From contig SEMN01000136.1 of the NCBI GenBank assembly GCA_005408345.1, forward strand, positions 62,001 to 126,000: a DNA stretch of 64,000 nucleotides. The letters are read 5' to 3'. Below the pieces are notes generated by a model, which searched no databases, was not told where the DNA came from, and saw nothing but the letters and a program-made list of their open reading frames with translations. The stretch comes from Macquaria australasica (lineage: Eukaryota > Chordata > Actinopteri > Centrarchiformes > Percichthyidae). The position numbers were made by a program, and so were the translations under genes. Of the stretch, positions 13,652 to 22,800 are shown piece after piece; position 1 is the stretch's first letter, and each line of letters starts with the position of its first letter.

Positions 13652-14999
13652 TTTGCAAGAATTACTTTTGAAGTCATTCAGAGCTTACCACAAATAGTTG
13701 GACAGATAAGTTACATCAAATCAGAGAAAAAAGGGATATCAAATAGAGCTGTAAACGGCACCATGATGTGACAAGAAAGCCTGTGATCTTCTTAGCTGTG
13801 CTATCTTTGTTTCCTCCTGTGTGTATGTGTATCTAATATATTTTTGGCCATTTTCATGCCTTCATTAAAAATACAGTATTAGATAGACAATAGGAAATGA
13901 GGAGAGAGTGATGGGGAACGACATGCAACAAAGGTCCCCAGCCGGATGCGAACCGGGGACATTGCGGTTCACGGTCGACAGTTTAACCCCCGGGCCACAA
14001 AGCACCCTAGGGTATCAGGTACCACTGAAAAGATATCAGGCATCATACGCTGTTAAGACTGGTGGTCACTGAGTATACTTCTAAGTGAGACTTATTTGCC
14101 CAACTTGTGCAGACATTATTTTGTTATCCTTATCATTTTTCATATTTGTCAGTTTGTTAAACATAATTGTGCTTTATGAAACTGAGCACAACCAGCACAC
14201 GGACATCTGAACAGTCTGGCTTTCGTCTCAACATGTCAAGTTGCCTCTGTGATGTTGACATCGTCAACAGGACTGATGGGTGTTTCTGTTTGTGCTCCAC
14301 TGAAGCGTCAGGCTTTCGATCACTGATATAAATGGAGTAGACAAAATAATAGTCAGTTTAGCCAAACTGGTCATACAACTAAATCACCACCTCAACATAA
14401 ACTGAACATTATAACCTATAGAGTGCATTAGCTTTAGTTAGGTGTACCTAATAAACTGGCAACTGAGTGTAATTCACGTAGCATTTGACATGGTAGCTGT
14501 TGCACAACCATGCATTTATGAATATAAGTGGAAATGAGTGTATTGCTCTTTGTGCGTCTCTCCATCTGTTGTGTGTTGTTATCCATATGATAAATGATAT
14601 TCAGGAATTCATGATGAACCAGACTAATAATATGATCTGCTCACATTTCAGATGCAACTTTACAACGAAAGGCAAATAATACTTATATAATAACTTAGTT
14701 AGTATGTTTTCTGGTTTCCAGGACTAGAACTGTTGTTGGAAGGAAAGAGGGGATATGTATTGGAGGATAAGACAATACGATAATTTCAGTAAAAACTCAC
14801 CTCCAGGTGGTCCTGGACCCCTTTCTTCACCAGCTGATGTGGAGGCACTTTCACTGCACCGCTGCAGAAATGATGACAATCAAATGATAACTAAGTAATA
14901 ACAGACCTTACAGTGTAACCAGTTACCCTGCAGTATGGCCTACCTGTATTTTGTCCCAATGTATTGAAAGAAGATGAGATAACGTGCCCAGTTGCGCAT
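2245..14999 (-). CDS. pusl1: pusl1, tRNA pseudouridine synthase-like 1 (TruA family), 8 coding exons
   Basis: Coding exons in transcript order (all minus strand): 14944-14999, 14801-14861, 13384-13571, 9299-9448, about 6925-7093, 3307-3361, 2924-3086, 2245-2279. The start ATG (14997-14999) opens MRNWARYLIFFQYIGTKYSG. The TruA catalytic block SSRTDTGVHA is at residues 56-65, with the nucleophilic Asp at 60. Other family blocks are FHARYRAQSRTYVYR, GTHDFSSF, FLYKQVRRM and the C-terminal AHGLFL.RVDY. The expected length is about 292 residues, against about 303 for human PUSL1. The family isomerises uridine to pseudouridine in RNA; mammalian PUSL1 is reported to be mitochondrial. Junctions are GT-AG and phase-consistent except at the 3' end of exon 5, where an (AT)n repeat replaces the expected donor and two coding bases are missing. 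The divergent neighbour acap3 matches human synteny. Confidence 0.93.
2280..2923 (-). other. pusl1 intron 7, with a dispersed repeat
   Basis: Between exons 7 and 8. About 2390-2600 matches a dispersed element also found at 7792-8124. The rest holds no visible feature. Confidence 0.6.
2390..2600 (+). repeat. Partial copy of a teleost dispersed repeat (GCTGAAAC...TTGCAGCCCT type)
   Basis: Shares an ordered set of words with 7792-8124: atttgctgctt, ctgaatatct, ggttgg, attttctgacattttatag, gttgcagccct. The left end is missing. I recognise this family as common in teleost genomes, but its formal class is uncertain. Confidence 0.6.
2924..3086 (-). CDS. pusl1: pusl1 exon 7
   Basis: 163 nt, acceptor GTGCTCCAG and donor GAGACAG|GTGAGG. 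Encodes VRRMTGALVAVGQG onward to APAHGLFLTRVDYRET, the conserved TruA C-terminal helix and strand. If the following intron were retained, the frame would stay open for about 36 codons to a stop at 2814, so an alternative C-terminus is possible. Confidence 0.92.
3307..3361 (-). CDS. pusl1: pusl1 exon 6
   Basis: 55 nt, acceptor TTTTTCCAG and donor AAGCAG|GTTTGT. Encodes (R)EIPFWELTFTSRSFLYKQ, aligning with human FWNLEFESQSFLYRQ. GTTTGT is a weaker donor than those of the other exons. Confidence 0.9.
3362..6883 (-). other. pusl1 intron 5, repeat-rich
   Basis: About 3.5 kb between exons 5 and 6. It contains the compound repeat at 4607-5165, fragments of the GCTGAAAC family at about 4495-4595 and 5180-5256, and a CT-rich tract near 5920-5950. 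No additional coding exon was recognised. Confidence 0.6.
4607..5165 (+). repeat. Teleost dispersed repeat ('gctaacatttg / ccatccaatagttgt' type)
   Basis: Contains gtacagcggtgcttt twice, gtgttagcatgctaacatttg and two copies of the block tccatccaatagttgt followed by a gagacattt or gagatattt word. It ends gtggaccgaacaacagaccgacat. A reverse-oriented, diverged copy is at 46028-46262. I recognise it as a frequent fish interspersed repeat, apparently non-coding. Confidence 0.65.
6884..6924. repeat. (AT)20 microsatellite abutting pusl1 exon 5
   Basis: An uninterrupted 41-base AT run starts exactly at the last recognisable codon of pusl1 exon 5. Beyond it the minus strand reads TT|GTATTT, the only nearby GT that could act as a donor. 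Confidence 0.95.
6925..7093 (-). CDS. pusl1: pusl1 exon 5, 3' boundary disrupted by an (AT)n repeat
   Basis: Acceptor CTCATCAG, then codons for ELDVGAMREAAALLVGTHDF and onward to IQAHFH. The conserved block ends at the His codon 6925-6927. The next bases on the minus strand are (TA)n instead of a splice donor. Exon 6 begins in a phase that needs two more bases here (CAC AG|A GAG would read His-Arg-Glu). The 3' boundary given is therefore the end of recognisable coding sequence, not a confirmed splice site. Confidence 0.8.
7792..8124 (+). repeat. Near-complete teleost dispersed repeat (GCTGAAAC...GTTGCAGCCCT)
   Basis: Begins tagctgaaacgattgatga and ends aagttgcagccct. Inside are ttccagcttcttaaatgtgagc, tttgctgcttctc, ggacaaaacaag and attttctgacattttatagac. 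Partial copies lie at 2390-2600, 5180-5256 and 35711-35930. Non-coding; the class is not assigned. Confidence 0.7.
8455..8705 (+). repeat. Purine-rich (GA/AG) tract
   Basis: About 250 bases composed very largely of G and A, on the strand opposite the pusl1 transcript, where it reads as a long polypyrimidine tract. Such tracts can adopt triplex structures and are prone to length change. Confidence 0.75.
9299..9448 (-). CDS. pusl1: pusl1 exon 4
   Basis: 150 nt, acceptor TGCCAG and donor CAACAC|GTGAGT. Encodes RITRAHRVPDDFHARYRAQSR and onward to NLCWYLRNT. The FHAR and SRTYVYR blocks are typical of the TruA active-site cleft. Confidence 0.92.
9449..13383 (-). other. pusl1 intron 3
   Basis: 3.9 kb between exons 3 and 4. 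Holds short TG tracts (about 11077-11092, 11863-11885) and CT-rich stretches near 12090-12200. I could not recognise a gene or a clear transposon in it. The ORFs seen are short and overlap on both strands. Confidence 0.5.
13384..13571 (-). CDS. pusl1: pusl1 exon 3 (catalytic Asp)
   Basis: 188 nt, acceptor TTTGCAG and donor ATCAG|GTGAGT. Encodes residues 40-101 plus two bases. Contains SSRTDTGVHALSN, the pseudouridine synthase motif with the catalytic Asp60. A second in-line GTGAGC donor lies 15-20 bases downstream, but using it would read through a stop (TGA). Confidence 0.93.
13572..14800 (-). other. pusl1 intron 2, with a poly-A run and SINE-like repeats
   Basis: 1.2 kb. A run of 30 A lies at 13620-13649. 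A SINE-like segment is at 13880-14010. The word ggtgtacctaataaactggcaactgagtgta (in part, about 14441-14472) is a common fish repeat end. No exon was seen. Confidence 0.55.
13880..14010 (+). repeat. tRNA-like SINE fragment
   Basis: Contains gacaataggaaatgaggagag, gaacgacatgcaacaaaggtc and ggatgcgaaccggggac, the last resembling a degenerate tRNA B-box region. I recognise this as a recurrent fish element. It is not a functional tRNA gene, because no cloverleaf can be drawn. Confidence 0.5.
14801..14861 (-). CDS. pusl1: pusl1 exon 2
   Basis: 61 nt, acceptor CTGCAG and donor GAG|GTGAG. Completes Ser19, then encodes GAVKVPPHQLVKKGVQDHLE. It is separated from exon 1 by an 82-bp intron. The length keeps phase (2 to 0). 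Confidence 0.9.
14944..14999 (-). CDS. pusl1: pusl1 exon 1 (start codon)
   Basis: Encodes residues 1-18 plus two bases of codon 19, ending ACAG|GTA. An in-frame stop (TAA) lies upstream in the 5'UTR with no other in-frame ATG between, so this ATG decides the start. The product begins directly with the TruA N-terminal strand (RYLIFFQYIGT), so any mitochondrial presequence would have to be very short or internal. Confidence 0.9.
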
Positions 15000-15330
15000 G
15001 GTCTCTCCAAATGTCTTTGACACTTCTTGATCATGTTGTTCGCGTTTACATGAGTGAAACGTTACATCAGCACAAAGCCTTTGTTTGGGCACAACTTAAG
15101 ACATAAACACCGCGTCCGGCTGTGCTGTTTTAATGTCTGTGACGGGGACCAGGAGTCAGTGAAGGACTTGTACAAACCTCTGCTGAAGCACTGGTGTGTT
15201 TAAGGCTGAACACACGCGACAGACTACAGCAGAGACAACACAGCGGCCGGAGCGCATTTCCGAGCAGGCTCGTGGTTTAGTTTGTAGTCCGGAAGCACAT
15301 TACAGACCCCAGTTGCAGCGTCTCACCTGA
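15000..15330 (-). promoter_or_regulatory. pusl1: pusl1 5'UTR and CpG-rich promoter region
   Basis: Upstream of the pusl1 ATG the sequence is locally CpG-enriched, especially at about 15110-15270 (cgcgtccgg, acacgcgac, cggccggagcgc). No TATA box is placed suitably. A dispersed-type CpG promoter shared in part with the divergent acap3 side is likely, but the exact start site cannot be read. Confidence 0.5.
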
Positions 15331-16529
15331 AGTATTGCGAGAGCGGGTTAGTTTATCCCTTTAACCAGCGTTTTGTTGTTCATATTAAATCGATAAAAGA
15401 ACCGACGTGAAAGCTTTGTGTCAAAAAGACACACTACGGTGTTCAGCGTGTCACACACGCACATCCCGCCTCTGGCCGTCTTTGGCAGTGCGTTTCTCAC
15501 GCGCTGCCTGTACAACCTGCTTTCTGCGTGTATTTATGGTCACCGCATGTGCCACAAATCAACTACACGTGTAAACATGGCATGTGCCGTTTCAGACGCA
15601 ACGTTTTCTTGTTGATGTCTGAGCAAGGGTCCTGTCGGTCCCTTTTTGATTGTGTCATAACCCACAGAGCGGGTGTGTCGTCGTCCTCGACCCTGATCAG
15701 CCGCAGAGCCGTCTGCCCTGAGCCTCACTGAGGCCAGAGACTATATGATGTAGTGGAGATGGTTCAGCTGCGAGCGGGAGACCGGCTCCAGGTCACTGGA
15801 AGAGGATTTAGGACAACACGAACAAGAAAAGAGAGAGATAAACAGACTTCTGACTTTAGTATTATTCTATACATTTTAGCCTGGGAGTTAAACTGAGTTG
15901 CTCTTTTGTTTCACTTCATTATTGTACAATATACAGTCAGAAATCTGAGATTAAAGTCGGATTTCCTCAATTAAAGTAAAAAAAAAAAAAAATGCAGGGA
16001 TTCATCTTAGAACTCAATATGTTTCCATAAAGTTATAAAGGCTAAAACACTAGTCTATTAAAATGTAGCGATAATGTTAACTCCTTTTTTCTTTTTTTCA
16101 AGCGTCAGATAGGCTACTCGACCTTGTTGAAACTGCCAAATGTCTGTGGGTTATTTAGGCCTATTTTATAGTAGGATAACATTGGCAAACTTATTGAGGA
16201 AGTAGCCCACATCTGGAGGTGACAGTAGGCTATTCAGACCTGTCTACTGAGCTTATATTCTAGTAGAGTTGGGTTGAGTAGACCTAGTTAAAATATGAAT
16301 CATATTCCCCTTGTTTGGCTAATTGCACATTTTTATGGACTATTTCTTGAGTGAAACAGACATAAACATCAGCATTGCTGTGAGCCTGGGGGGTTGACAG
16401 GTTTTATGTTATACTATCTGTTATATAGGATTGTTTTAAGTGAGCTCATGTGAGGAGGCTTCTGTTCAAGTCTCGGCTAGTTAGCCTTGTAGACCTTCAT
16501 CCTCCCATGATTCCTCCTGTTCTCCAGAG
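15331..16529. other. pusl1-acap3 intergenic segment
   Basis: The two start codons are 1.8 kb apart. The left part (15400-15800) is moderately CpG-rich with overlapping short ORFs on both strands and no recognisable protein. The right part is AT-rich. No repeat or RNA gene is supported. Confidence 0.5.
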
Positions 16530-16804
16530 AGGCGTTACGGCGGGTTGTAACTAGTCGGCGCTCTCCCCTCCTCCTTCGGTCTCCACGGTGCAGCTACGCC
16601 TCTCTCCCGTCTCGGCAGCAGTGTAGTAGTAATCTGCCCGCCGAGCACTGAGCTCGCATTTGGTGTCACGGTGCCACCGGGAGAGGGGCGACAGACTGCT
16701 GCGCGTCAGGGGATACCAGTCATCATCCGCACGGTTCAAGCGACATCCCGCCGCGGGCAATGACATTGGCAGACTGAAGTGGGAATACACGAGAAAACGC
16801 AAAA
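16530..16804 (+). promoter_or_regulatory. acap3: acap3 CpG-rich promoter and 5'UTR
   Basis: Dense CpG between about 16535 and 16760 (ggcgttacggcggg, tcggcgctc, cgcccgccgag, cgccgcgggc) directly before the acap3 start codon. This is a typical CpG-island promoter with no TATA box at the right distance. The transcription start is probably in this interval. Confidence 0.6.
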
Positions 16805-16851
16805 ATGACGGTGGACTTTGAAGAATGTATAAAAGATTCACCCCGATTCAG
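16805..16851 (+). CDS. acap3: acap3 exon 1 (start codon)
   Basis: Encodes MTVDFEECIKDSPRF plus two bases of Arg16, donor TTCAG|GTAAGG. The ATG has A at -3. It begins the BAR domain directly, as in human ACAP3. Confidence 0.95.
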
Positions 16852-19800
16852 GTAAGGCTGCTCCTCGCAGGCACATCACAGCGGTGCGCAAAAATGGCAC
16901 ACCTTCTTTTACGCATGATTCTTTTTTTTTTTTTTTTTAGACGGGGACTGAAATCTTCTGCAGAATTTATGATTGGTGGTGGCATCAACAGATGTTGTAA
17001 ATGATACAAGATGTGGTGGTGTGTCTCATGTGTCTAACATGGCGATGGCGTTTTTCTTTAATTTTTGGTCCTTTTTTTGCATTTGTGATCCTATTCATGG
17101 ATTTTTTTTAAATGTCATATTTGGTTCATTTTAGGCTAAAGCATGTAATTGCAATGTGGTACATTCGCTGGAAGACATGCGTGTGTGTCAGTGGTTCCTA
17201 TGTGATTGTCTGATTTTTGAATGTGGGTTGTGACGTTAGCTCAGTGCATATGAGAGGAGGGACACTCATTGCCACGCGCAGTGAGGGTCCATTTTGCACG
17301 AGTGTAAAAATGTATAAGGGATTTTCAGTCCTGATGTCATGCTTTAATCAAACCCCTGGTGTGCACTGAATCAGAAAGAAATTAAAGCCAAACAAGTGAG
17401 AGTGTATAACTGGATCCCCCTGTGTGTGAGTGAGTGTTGCAGCATGGCATACAGGTTGGGTGCAGTTTTCCCATTTGCTCACAGAGGAGGCCCTGCAGTC
17501 ACCCAGTGTGGATGGGTGTTAGGAGACTGGAGATGAGATGCCCTTGCAGCAGCAGCAGCAGCAGCATCTTTGGCCTGGCTGGCACAGAGGCAGCAGGGAG
17601 AGGAGTACACTCTCTCTCTGCAGGGACGGAGCTCGTATCCCGGGCACAGATCCAGCTGTTCGGCCCCTTGCCTGCCCGCTGGAGGGTTGTAGCCACACTC
17701 AGTCCACGTGCCAGTCTGGCTGCACTCCTGTGCAGGCCGATGGGAAGCTAGCAGAGGAGATTCTAACAGCATGTAGGCCAGGGATCCCCTGTTAATTACG
17801 CCAGGGAGACGGGCTGGTAGTGCCATTTATTTAGTGCTTTACTGAGAGGGAGCAGTATGTTAGTTTATTCTGTTTATAGGCAAACTGTATTTCTGTCTTC
17901 TCTTCTGTTTCCTCCATGTCAGCGTCTGTTGCCTGTTTGCTCTCTGTTCTCTGTGTCATTTTGTTGCTTCCCTCTCCCTCTTCCTCTCTCTCAGACACAA
18001 CTTATCCTGTTTGTTGAACATTGTGTGACTGGCAGATAGTTTGTGATCTGAGTGAGCAAGCAGACAGTGGAATGAAAGAAGGAAACCGAGAGAGACAGAC
18101 ATTCAATTTGCTGCTTATATCCCCACCTCAGTGATGGATGGCCCAGACATAAGGTCACAGGAAGAGGCAGAGAAGTAGCACACATTCATAAGCTTCCCTT
18201 TTTCTGCCCGGTTCACTTTCCCATGGTCTCATGAAGATTGCTATTTGGAAAATTCCACCACTGACAAGGGAAGCTGATGATTCCTTGGGTTCACAAGCAG
18301 CAGGGAAAATGTAATGTTGCCTTATACCGTGATCACGATGAGAAAATGATCATTAGAATAATGGTCAGTGTTTCCTTTACATACATATAGTATGTATATG
18401 GCTATCATTACTTTCCAATTGAGTACATTTACATGCACACTAGTTTTCAGACTGGAATCTGGATTATAACGTTTCCATGGAGCATGAGAGGCCTGTATAC
18501 ATGATGTTATCCAGGTTTCTCATCATCTGTGGGTGCAGCCATGTCTTGGGTATGGTCTCTGGCTGCCTGGACACTCAGGATACTTGTGTGCACATAAACA
18601 CACACATTGTTTCCTGCAGTAATAGTTGAAACCAGAGCACAGTACCTCACAGTATAGTGATACGAACATTCAGGAGCTATTCTTAGTACCTAAACAACTA
18701 TAAATAAGTAAAGAAGGCATTGTCCAAAGAGCAAATCCATGTGAAACAGCGATTATAATAAAAGAAAGAGGGAAATTAAGGAAACGGTGAAGGTGATGGC
18801 AGTGACAGTAAAAGAAAGTGACAATGGTTTTGAGGACATTGTGGACCATCATAAGGGCAACTGCCTCACTATAGGGAGTTTCAAGTCAAGATAAGAACCT
18901 TTTGAAAGTGTAACAGCCAAATCTGCCATTTCTAAACAAATGGCAGCAGATCTGTTACATAAACAAATGGCAGCAGATCTGTTACATAAACAAATGGCAG
19001 CAGATCTGTTATCAGTGTTGCATGACTGCCATTTAATTAAAGACAGTCATTGCAGAATGTCCCATTATATTGGAGTGACTCGTGTCCCAGGTTTCTTTCT
19101 CCTCCTTGTTGTGTCATTCTGGAGAAACAGGACACAGCCGGCCCTGTCTGTCTTCCCACACAAGGTGCTAAAACAGCTCACACACACCCTCTCACTGCAG
19201 GTCTTAACTTGTGCCAGTCCTGTATGTGCTTATGCATGAAAGAATTTTGAAGGTATGCCTTCAAAAGTATCTATAACACATATCTTTTTGTTCGGTCTCC
19301 CTCTCACTCCTACTGTATACTAAACTCTTTGCCCACCTGCCTTTTATTCAGCGGTCACCTGCTGCATTCACTCACTCTATAACAAAACCTGAGATGAAAC
19401 CTGTGCACCTGCCAATAGTTGTTGGTGCTAAATGATTGTCTGATTCCCTGGAGGCCATTTGCTCTCAGATGTTTGCCACCACTGGGTCGGTTTTTGTCTT
19501 TTCTACACTGAAGATTCATAGTAGTTATCATGCTTGTGGTTTCACTATGATGGCTGAACAGAACTGTGGTCAGACAAGTTTTCAACGACATCATTAATAT
19601 CAACTAAAACCAGTTGACTTGAACATGATATTTTGATACGCAGTGCTAGGAGTAGTGCATTACAAAGTACACACACATTACTTTGATTGTCTTACTCATC
19701 CACTAACACATTACTGTTAGATTTTTGCAAATCACCTTATAGTTACTGACCTAGACTAAAGGGAAGTATTACATGCCCATTTTAGAACTTATATTTAGTC

Positions 19801-22800
19801 CTTTCATTGACTATATTGTTATGATATAAGTATTAATATGCATATGTGGGTGTGAGCTGTTGCCTAGCAACAGCTGCTGTAAGTGAGACAAATGAGAGCT
19901 CGGAGGAAAGAGGACAGAAAATGTAAGAATGGAAGAGGAGGAGAGTGGGTGCTTTGACAAGACACCGTCATTACTGTGAGTTTCATCGTGACAAGTAGGT
20001 TTTGTCCAAAAGCATCTGTTGACTGTTTTACAGCTCAACAAGCAATCTGTGAAGGTTGTTCTGTGTCCATCCGTCCACTTTCTGTTTTGATACATTTCAT
20101 GGGTAGTAAAAGTAATGTAAAGTAATAAGAAGGGTAATTAGATTTATTAGAGTACAGTGTATTTATTGTAAGTAACTGTGGTTCTTGGGGTGAGGTGCCA
20201 TGTTGAAACCCTCATTTAACGATAATACCAAGCTTACTGCAGGTGTGTCTCCACTGTATTATGGCATCTGTGTCATATGTAAAGTGATAGCAAAAGGAAA
20301 ATACTGGATATGGAATAGCAGATGTTGCCTCTAGCAATAGGTATCTCAGTGTACAGCTGGGAGAACCAGCCGCACCTGTCTGCCTCTCTGTCATTTTTCT
20401 CGGTTTCTTTATCCCACCCACATATAGTATACAGCACTAGGCTGTCCAGACAGGTTGAGTGGGTGAGTCAACAAGACTCCAGAAAGTGACAGGAGGAGAG
20501 AGATAGGCAGAGGGGACGCAAAGGATAGAGTTGTTATTTTGCAAATGTGTTACACAACTTAAAACAGTATTATATTCTACCTTATAAACCACAGTCCAAC
20601 AGGTCTGAAATGAATTTGTGACATTAGTCCGAGAGAAACTGGAATGTTGTTGAAGATGTTTTATAGTAGTCCTCTACAAAACCACCCAGCATTTACAATG
20701 AAGTAATTCCCAATAGGATTGTGTGACACTCACCACCTTCATATCACTTGAAAGTTGCCAAACCTGCATGCTGGTTTATCTCATGTTCAGATGATGTCTC
20801 CAGGCTTCAGGTGGCCACATGTCACGCCGTGCAGCCAGGAAACATTAACAATCGCTGGACAAATTTTTGACTTTGAAAATCAAAATTTGCATTCAGGTAC
20901 ATGTTTAGATCTTTTATTTATCTGATCATATCAGAGCAGCATCGTTGCCTGTTCAGAAGTTATTTTTAGATGATCATTTCTTGTGTTCTTGCACTCTCTT
21001 CTTTGCAGCGACTGATATCTGCTCTACCTATTTTGCTCCGGTCAGGTGTGCACGTCCCCTGTGGTTGCTATGGTTACTCGCAGGAATAACAGATGAGAAG
21101 TCACAACCTGTTGGTGCAGTCAGTGTGCTTTTTGATAGAGGCAGCTCTTAAACCCCACATTCCGTGGGAAAGGTAAACAAACGAAGTATGTCTTATAATA
21201 TTGACCAAACCAAAGCGATTATTTTTTCATTCCCTTCATCGGCACCTTCACTTACTTATAAATACAAGACGTTATTGCTTGTGCTGCTTCTCCAGTCCCA
21301 CACGTTAACACAAATCTGTAGCCTTGAAGAGTCTATGAAATACTATGGAATACATTTTATTTTAAAATCCAGAGAGAGGCAGTCTACATTATAACATATT
21401 TTTAGATAAGGGAAGTTCAAGAACATCTTAAGTTTATATAATTCATTAGTGAACTGGATTTGGTAAAAGATTTGAAAGAACTTAATAAAAAAAGCTTTTG
21501 ACCCCTCTTATATGTGATTTCCTACATTATTCTTAAAGCACGTCTCCATTTATTGGCAGATTAAAGTGCTTTTTGATGCTCTAGATATTTGTCTGGTGCC
21601 CTGGTTTCTCTAAATGGTCTCGATTTTTATTCCCTACCTGCATCATCATCACCTCTAATCCTCCTTTTACACACATCATCATTTTTGCTTGTCTGAGATA
21701 ATGAATTCTTATTGGTCAGCAGCCTGTGAAACATGTAAATGTGCTCCACGCTGCCTTCTCTAGTCGGAGGAGGGAAAGTAGCACTGCTGTTGCCAAGGGT
21801 GACCAGTCGCTTCGGCGGGCATGGCAGCCACCTCTCCCTCTCCCCCAGTCAAGGATGTAGGGAGAGGCTCAAATCTGTCCCTTTCAACAAAGAAACACAC
21901 ACAGCTGTTCACAGTGTGTGCCAGCAGGCAGGTGTGTGTGCCAGCGGAGAGAGCACACTTGTGTTACTTGCAGCGTAAATGGAACGGCACATGGTGACCT
22001 TGAAACAGTGCAGATGATTTTACAGTAGAAAAGAAAATGCATTAAAGTGCTGAATAAGATTACCTGTTGCCAAAGTAGGCTGACACTGATGTAGTGTGTG
22101 TGTTTGCTAATGCAATGATGCCTGGAAAGTGTCCCAGACCGAAGCCATAGAAGTATGAAGTGCCAGCTTTCAGCTAAACACGCAATATCCTTGTCTGCTT
22201 GTCTTTAACTTGTTTTGGAGAAATCCTCTTTCAGAGTCACCGTGACCCTCTGAACTTCACCAGAAATAGATCCCCTCTACAACATCAAGTCCTTGGCAAA
22301 ACATTAAGAAAGATTCCAGACCACTCACATTAAGTTGCTAATGTCAAGACACTCATTCCCAACCACTCTCCCTAATGCATCCACGTACGCAGGCAGGAGA
22401 TGTGCTCTGATAGAAAGAAAACAGCCCATGCTGGCCTAGAATGCCTATCCTCGTACCCTCCATATATGGAGGTTCTCCATCCATTTTAAAGCTTTTATAC
22501 AAAATTGCTCTGCTTGAGAATTCTGTCTTTTGTCTAAACCGCTCAGTCCCAGGACGTCCATCGGTGTTTACTGGCAAACACCAGAAAACGTCCCCCATTT
22601 AACCACCAATTGACCTCCTAAACTCTCGTAACCTACAAGTGTCACAAAAAGACAATGCAGGGCATCGGGGCTCATAAAAGTATCTGACATTCCCCATCAG
22701 TTCACATAAATATTTTAGTTCCCTCTGTGTGTGTAAAGGTGGAGGCCTTGGTGGAGCGCTCTGACTGTGAACTGCAGGAAACACGCCTTTCATGTCAGTA

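Noticed and set aside
13925..13995. Possible tRNA gene
   Set aside because: Only a degenerate B-box-like word; no acceptor or anticodon stems. Treated as a SINE fragment.
16828..16836. GTATAAAAG, a TATA-box-like sequence
   Set aside because: Lies inside acap3 coding exon 1 (Cys-Ile-Lys codons), so it is not a promoter element for this gene.
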